Source: Enemella evansiae
Lineage (GTDB): Bacteria > Pseudomonadota > Alphaproteobacteria > Rhodobacterales > Rhodobacteraceae
Direction of reading: 5' to 3'
Length of the DNA stretch: 64,000 nucleotides
NCBI GenBank assembly: GCA_017255395.1
Contig: JAFKDC010000026.1
Span: forward strand, 1 to 64,000
A program made the position numbers and the translations under genes. The notes beneath the pieces were generated by a model. The model worked only from the letters and a program-made list of their open reading frames with translations, had not been told where the DNA came from and did not search any database. Numbering within the stretch: position 1 is the first letter of the stretch; each line of letters starts with the position of its first letter. Shown here piece after piece: positions 59,548 to 64,000 of the stretch.

Positions 59548-59811
59548 CGTCGAGCTGAAAATTGTTCGCCGACATAAGCCACTGACTTCGTTATAATGAA
59601 ACCCTCATATTAAGGCGCCACGTGACACCGGTGCCAGGTCCAGGTCCGGGCTGCGCGGTGTATGGCGACCACAAGGGTCTGGCTCTGCCGACCGATGGAA
59701 AGGCGGGATATCGACTTTCCTGTTGCGCACAGGATGCGCCGATGGTGGAGAATCGCGTCCTGTAAGCACCCCCGAAGCCACGGAAGTCAGCCAGTCAAGC
59801 AAAATCAAATG

Positions 59812-59839
59812 TTGACTGTTAGGAAAAGAAATTGATTAT
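59812..59839 (+). promoter_or_regulatory. Candidate promoter of the formate dehydrogenase operon
   Basis: TTGACT (59812-59817) and GATTAT (59834-59839) are 16 bases apart in A+T-rich DNA, 42 bases before the ATG. An AAAGGA ribosome site lies eight bases before the start. Confidence 0.45.
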
Positions 59840-59880
59840 AGGGAAAAGGCAGACGCACTGAACGCGAAAGGACAAATGGC

Positions 59881-61566
59881 ATGTCGCTGGACGACGTCGG
59901 GATCTGGAAATCGGGCCGTGGCAAGGGCCGCCGCACACCGAAAGGCCGCCAATTCGACGATGAGGCGCTTGCCGACATCCGCGGCCTTCTTGGCGACTCG
60001 CCCCGCCGCCGCGACCTTCTGATCGAGTTCCTGCACCTGATACAGGACCGCTACGGACACCTCTCGGCGGCGCATCTGCGCGCACTGGCCGAAGAGATGC
60101 GCTTGTCGATGGCCGAGGTCTACGAGGTCGCGACCTTCTACGCGCATTTCGACGTGGTCAAGGAAGGCGAGGCGCCGCCCCCCGCGCTTACTATCCGCGT
60201 CTGCGACTCGCTGTCCTGCGAACTGGCCGGTGCGGCGCAGCTGAAAAGCGCGCTGGAAGAGGGGCTGGACCCGGCGCAGGTGCGGGTTCTGCGCGCGCCC
60301 TGCATGGGGCGCTGCGACACGGCGCCGGTGCTGGAACTGGGTCACAACCACATCGACCACGCAACGCCGGACAAGGTCCACGCGGCCATCGCCCGGGGCG
60401 AGACCCATGCCCACCTGCCCGACTACGAGACGCTTCAGGCCTACCGCAAGGGCGGCGGCTACGACACGCTCGAGGCACTGCGCGGCGGCAGCCAGACCGT
60501 GGACGCGGTGCAGGACACCATGCTCGAGGCCGGGCTGCGCGGTCTGGGCGGTGCGGGCTTCCCCTCGGGCCGCAAGTGGAGCTTCGTGCGCGCCGCCGAA
60601 GGCCCGCGCTACCTGGCCGTCAACGGCGACGAGGGCGAGCCGGGCACCTTCAAGGACCGTTATTACCTTGAACGCACGCCGCACCTGTTCCTCGAGGGCA
60701 TGCTGATCGCGGCATGGGCCGTCGAGGCGGAGAAGTGCTTTATCTACATGCGCGACGAATACCCGGCGGTGCTGGATATCCTGCGGCTGGAAATCGCGGC
60801 GCTGGAAGAGGCGGGTCTGGTCGAGAAGGGCTATATCGACCTGCGGCGCGGGGCAGGGGCCTATATCTGCGGCGAAGAGTCGGCGATGATCGAATCGATC
60901 GAAGGCAAGCGCGGCATCCCGCGCCACCGCCCGCCCTATGTGGCGCAGGTCGGCATCTTCGACCGTCCGACGCTGGTTCATAACGTCGAGACGCTGAAAT
61001 GGGTGGCGCGCATCCTGCGCGAGGGCCCAGAGATCCTGAACGGCGTGGAAAAGAACGGGCGCAAGGGACTGCGGTCCTTTTCGATCTCGGGCCGGGTCAG
61101 GAACCCCGGTGTGCATCTGCTGCCCGCCGGGTCCACCATCCTCGACCTGATCGAGGCGGCGGGCGGCATGCTCGACGGCCATGTCTTCAAGGCCTACCAG
61201 CCGGGCGGTCCCTCTGCAGGCCTGCTGCCCGCCAGCCTGAACGACGTGCCGATGGACTTCGACACGCTGCAACCGCACGGCACCTTCATCGGCTCCGCCG
61301 CCGTGGTGATCCTGTCGGACCGCGACAGCGCCCGCGAGGCTGCGCTGAACATGCTGCGCTTCTTCGAGGATGAAAGCTGCGGCCAGTGCACGCCCTGCCG
61401 GGCGGGCTGCGAGAAGGCCGTCAAGCTGATGCAGGCCGACCGCTGGGACACCGCCCTTCTGGAAGAGCTGAGCCAGACCATGGTCGACGCCTCGATCTGC
61501 GGCCTCGGACAGGCCGCGCCGAACCCCATCCGCCTGACCATCAAACATTTCCCGGAGGAGATCTGA
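59881..61566 (+). CDS. NAD-dependent formate dehydrogenase, fused gamma-beta subunit (NuoE-NuoF-like)
   Basis: 561 residues. Residues 25-160 are NuoE/FdsG-like with the [2Fe-2S] cysteines 108, 113, 141 and 145. Residues about 200-561 are NuoF/FdsB-like: the FMN/NADH region GLGGAGFPSGRKWSF and NGDEGEPGTFKDR, then the [4Fe-4S] cysteines 500, 503, 506 (SCGQCTPCRAG) and 540. It passes electrons from the alpha subunit to NAD. In Rhodobacter capsulatus and Cupriavidus the two parts are separate genes; here they are one. Three bases separate it from the alpha-subunit gene. Confidence 0.94.
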   Translation: MSLDDVGIWKSGRGKGRRTPKGRQFDDEALADIRGLLGDSPRRRDLLIEFLHLIQDRYGHLSAAHLRALAEEMRLSMAEVYEVATFYAHFDVVKEGEAPPPALTIRVCDSLSCELAGAAQLKSALEEGLDPAQVRVLRAPCMGRCDTAPVLELGHNHIDHATPDKVHAAIARGETHAHLPDYETLQAYRKGGGYDTLEALRGGSQTVDAVQDTMLEAGLRGLGGAGFPSGRKWSFVRAAEGPRYLAVNGDEGEPGTFKDRYYLERTPHLFLEGMLIAAWAVEAEKCFIYMRDEYPAVLDILRLEIAALEEAGLVEKGYIDLRRGAGAYICGEESAMIESIEGKRGIPRHRPPYVAQVGIFDRPTLVHNVETLKWVARILREGPEILNGVEKNGRKGLRSFSISGRVRNPGVHLLPAGSTILDLIEAAGGMLDGHVFKAYQPGGPSAGLLPASLNDVPMDFDTLQPHGTFIGSAAVVILSDRDSAREAALNMLRFFEDESCGQCTPCRAGCEKAVKLMQADRWDTALLEELSQTMVDASICGLGQAAPNPIRLTIKHFPEEI

Positions 61567-61569
61567 GCC

Positions 61570-64000
61570 ATGAGCGAGACAATCACCTTCAACCTGAACG
61601 GCGAGGATGTCACCGCCGAGGCGGGGATGACCATCTGGGAAGTCGCCAACGGGCGGGGCCTGAAGATCCCGCACCTGTGCCACAAGCCCGCGCCCGGCTA
61701 TCGCCCCGACGGCAACTGCCGCGCCTGCATGGTCGAGATCGAGGGCGAGCGCACCCTTGCCGCCTCGTGCATCCGCGAACCCGCCGAGGGCATGGTGGTG
61801 AAGACCGCCACGCCGCGCGCCGAAAGCGCCCGCAAGATGGTGATGGAACTGCTGCTTGCCGACCAGCCCAAGCGCGAGGTGGCGCATGACCGGTCGTCGC
61901 ACCTGTGGGACATGGCCGAGGAAACCGGCCTCGACGTCAGCCGCTTCCCCAAGCTGGAAGAGGGCCGCATCCCGCTGCTCGACGACAGCCACGTGGCGAT
62001 GTCGGTGAACCTTGATGCCTGCATCCAGTGCGGGCTCTGCGTGCGGGCCTGCCGCGAGGTGCAGGTCAACGACGTGATCGGCATGTCGGGCCGGGGCCAC
62101 GACGCCTGGCCGACCTTCGACTTCGCCGACCCCATGGGCGCCTCGACCTGCGTCGCCTGCGGCGAATGTGTGCAGGCCTGCCCGACCGGCGCGCTGATGC
62201 CCGCCACCGTGGTCGATGAGAACCAGCAGGGCGACAGCGCCGATTTCGACAGCGAGACCGAAAGCGTCTGTCCCTTCTGCGGCGTCGGCTGCAAGGTTTC
62301 GCTGAAAGTCAAGGACGGCAAGGTGAAGTACGTCGAGGGCATCAACGGCCCCGCGAACGAAGGCCGCCTCTGCGTCAAGGGGCGCTTCGGTTTCGACTAT
62401 ATCCACCACCCGCACCGGCTGACGAAGCCGCTGATCCGCCGCGAGGACGCGCCGCCCAAGGGCATGAACGTCGATCCCGGCAACCTGATGACCCACTTCC
62501 GCGAAGCCTCGTGGGAAGAGGCGATGCAGGCGGCGGCGGGCGGGCTTGCCAAGCTGCGGCAGGCCCATGGCGGCCAGTCGGTGGCGGGCTTCGGCTCTGC
62601 CAAATGCACCAACGAAGAGGCCTATCTCTTCCAGAAGCTCATCCGTCAGGGTTTCAAGCACAACAACGTCGACCACTGCACGCGGCTGTGCCACGCCTCG
62701 TCGGTCTCGGCGCTGATCGAGAACGTCGGCTCTGGCGCGGTGACCGCGACCTTCAACGAGATCGAGAACGCCGATGTCGCGATCATCATCGGCGCCAACC
62801 CGATCGAGAACCACCCGGTCGCCGCGACCTACTTCAAGCAGTTCACCAAGCGCGGCGGCAAGCTGATCGTCATGGATCCGCGCGGGCAGGGCATGAAGCG
62901 CTTTGCCTACCAGATGCTGCAGTTCCGCCCCGGCGCCGACGTGTCGATGCTGAACGCGATCATGAACGTGATCGTCGAGGAGGGGCTTTACGACAAGCAG
63001 TATATCGACGCCTACACCGAGAACTGGGAGGCCGAGAAGGAACACCTGAAGGCCTTCACCCCCGAAGCCATGGCGCCGATCTGCGGCATCGACCCCGAGG
63101 TGATCCGCGACGTCGCCCGCACCTTTGCCGGTGCCAAGGCGGCGATGATCTTCTGGGGCATGGGTGTCAGCCAGCACATCCACGGCACCGACAACTCGCG
63201 CTGCCTGATCAGCCTTGCGCTGATGACGGGGCAGGTGGGGCGTCCGGGCTCGGGCCTGCACCCGCTGCGCGGCCAGAACAACGTGCAGGGCGCGTCCGAC
63301 GCGGGCCTCATCCCGATGTTCGTGCCGGATTACCGTTCTGTCGAGGATGCGGCGGTGCGCGAGGATATCTTCGGTGTCTGGGGTCGTGACGAGGACTGGT
63401 CCGACAAGAAGGGCCTGACGGTGACCGAGATCGTCGATCAGGTTTATGCCGGGAACATCAAGGGCATGTACATCCAGGGCGAGAACCCGGCGATGTCCGA
63501 CCCGGACGTGGAACATGCCCGCGACGCCTTTGCCAAGCTGGAACACCTTGTCGTGCAGGACATCTTCCTGACCGAGACCGCCTATTTCGCGGACGTGATC
63601 CTGCCCGCCTCGGCGCTTTACGAAAAGGACGGCACGGTCAGCAACACCAACCGGCAGGTCCAGCGGGTCCGCCCGGCAGTGCCGCCCCCGGGCGACGCGC
63701 GCGTCGACTGGCGGATCACGGTCGAACTGGCGCAGCGGCTGGGCCTGCCCTGGGACTACAGTGACGTCTCGGAGGTCTTTGCCGAGATGAAGCAGGTGAT
63801 GGCCTCGCTCGACAATATCACCTGGGAGCGGCTCGAGACCGAGACGGTGACCTATCCCTCGCTGTCGGAAACCGATCCGGGGCAGGCCGTGGTCTTCGGC
63901 GACGGCTTCCCGCGCCCCGAGGGCCGGGCGAAGTTCACCCCGGCCTCGGTGATCCCGCCGGACGAGGCGCCGGACGAAGCCTACCCGATGATCATGACCA
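61570..64000 (+). CDS. fdsA: NAD-dependent formate dehydrogenase alpha subunit, molybdopterin enzyme (partial, cut by window end)
   Basis: 810 codons are visible and the frame is still open at the edge. In order: an N-terminal [2Fe-2S] domain (Cys37, 50, 53, 67); two ferredoxin-like [4Fe-4S] sets (Cys151/154/157/161 and Cys194/197/200/204); the [4Fe-4S] set of the molybdopterin domain (Cys234/237/241/268). The active site follows: HCTRLCHASS, with Cys374 as the molybdenum ligand and His375 beside it, so it is a Cys rather than a Sec enzyme. Later blocks such as GRPGSGLHPLRGQNNVQGA are typical of FdsA/FdhA. It oxidises formate to CO2 in the cytoplasm and feeds NAD via the fused subunit. FdsC/FdsD maturation genes would be expected beyond the edge. 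Confidence 0.95.
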   Translation, partial: MSETITFNLNGEDVTAEAGMTIWEVANGRGLKIPHLCHKPAPGYRPDGNCRACMVEIEGERTLAASCIREPAEGMVVKTATPRAESARKMVMELLLADQPKREVAHDRSSHLWDMAEETGLDVSRFPKLEEGRIPLLDDSHVAMSVNLDACIQCGLCVRACREVQVNDVIGMSGRGHDAWPTFDFADPMGASTCVACGECVQACPTGALMPATVVDENQQGDSADFDSETESVCPFCGVGCKVSLKVKDGKVKYVEGINGPANEGRLCVKGRFGFDYIHHPHRLTKPLIRREDAPPKGMNVDPGNLMTHFREASWEEAMQAAAGGLAKLRQAHGGQSVAGFGSAKCTNEEAYLFQKLIRQGFKHNNVDHCTRLCHASSVSALIENVGSGAVTATFNEIENADVAIIIGANPIENHPVAATYFKQFTKRGGKLIVMDPRGQGMKRFAYQMLQFRPGADVSMLNAIMNVIVEEGLYDKQYIDAYTENWEAEKEHLKAFTPEAMAPICGIDPEVIRDVARTFAGAKAAMIFWGMGVSQHIHGTDNSRCLISLALMTGQVGRPGSGLHPLRGQNNVQGASDAGLIPMFVPDYRSVEDAAVREDIFGVWGRDEDWSDKKGLTVTEIVDQVYAGNIKGMYIQGENPAMSDPDVEHARDAFAKLEHLVVQDIFLTETAYFADVILPASALYEKDGTVSNTNRQVQRVRPAVPPPGDARVDWRITVELAQRLGLPWDYSDVSEVFAEMKQVMASLDNITWERLETETVTYPSLSETDPGQAVVFGDGFPRPEGRAKFTPASVIPPDEAPDEAYPMIMT

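Larger units (their letters stand above)
59193..59880. other. 688-base gap between pyruvate kinase and formate dehydrogenase
   Basis: No gene is firmly supported. A minus-strand frame at 59255-59521 could encode 88 residues (contains AAIRSFLRENPGRAAAADRA) but has no recognisable family and no clear ribosome site; it may be a remnant. The stretch 59531-59547 carries CTTGAC-N5-GTCAAG, and TATAAT at 59592-59597 is a possible -10. The remainder to 59.8 kb shows nothing identifiable. Confidence 0.45.

Noticed and set aside
59836-63546. 1236-codon open frame antisense to the formate dehydrogenase genes
   Set aside because: The plus strand has full FdsGB/FdsA motifs; the antisense peptide is low-complexity Arg/His/Ala-rich and unrecognisable.
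1-64000. CRISPR array, tRNA or rRNA genes
   Set aside because: No regularly spaced repeats and no cloverleaf or rRNA-like stretch were noticed; a covariance-model scan would be needed to exclude a tRNA formally.

Overview
The window is G+C-rich, gene-dense DNA that reads like a Rhodobacteraceae (roseobacter-type) alphaproteobacterium. The evidence is the abundance of TRAP, tripartite-tricarboxylate (TTT) and ABC uptake systems, FCD-type GntR regulators, and an NAD-linked FdsA-type formate dehydrogenase. This lineage call is an inference from gene content and base composition. No rRNA, tRNA, CRISPR array or intact insertion sequence was seen. The only mobile-element trace is a decayed IS91-family transposase tail near 8.6 kb.

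The window is a chain of catabolic modules, each pairing a solute-binding-protein-dependent importer with its own regulator and a few enzymes. From left to right: (1) 0.2-8.5 kb, a branched-chain-type ABC importer (with a LivM-LivG-LivF fusion), a 3-hydroxyacyl-CoA-dehydrogenase-family enzyme and a beta-keto acid cleavage enzyme, divergent from a GntR regulator and an SDR. (2) 8.5-11.8 kb, a transposase remnant, a LysR/azoreductase pair and a sigma-factor-like/VOC pair. (3) 12.0-17.5 kb, a GntR regulator, three TTGCATGCAA operators, a SAF-domain dehydrogenase and a TTT importer. (4) 17.9-25.7 kb, an IclR regulator, an AMP-forming acyl-CoA ligase, a citryl-CoA-lyase-like enzyme, two SDRs and a second TTT importer. 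(5) 25.9-34.4 kb, a dipeptide-type ABC importer with a CocE-type hydrolase, divergent from a LysR regulator. (6) 34.5-42.0 kb, a PEP-mutase/isocitrate-lyase-type enzyme, SDR, TRAP importer, FAD oxidase, HpaI-type aldolase and GntR. (7) 42.1-47.8 kb, a MocR regulator divergent from class II HMG-CoA reductase and a TRAP importer, a probable mevalonate-use locus. (8) 48.0-59.2 kb, a PgtC/PgtB/PgtA-like three-component signalling system, a Fe3+-type ABC importer, a histidine phosphatase and pyruvate kinase. (9) 59.9 kb to the edge, NAD-dependent formate dehydrogenase, with its alpha subunit cut by the window end.

Module 8 is the best candidate for an undescribed system. Its parts suggest sensing and ABC-type uptake of phosphorylated three-carbon acids (phosphoglycerate or PEP) feeding pyruvate kinase. 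The sensor binding protein and the transport binding protein are clear paralogues. The same palindrome, GTGTCA-N4-TGACMC, precedes both transcription units, and the response regulator has lost its ATP-binding and sigma-54-contact motifs. A regional theme is a strong stem-loop just after the binding-protein gene in six of the seven importer operons, which would let the binding protein be made in excess over its permease.
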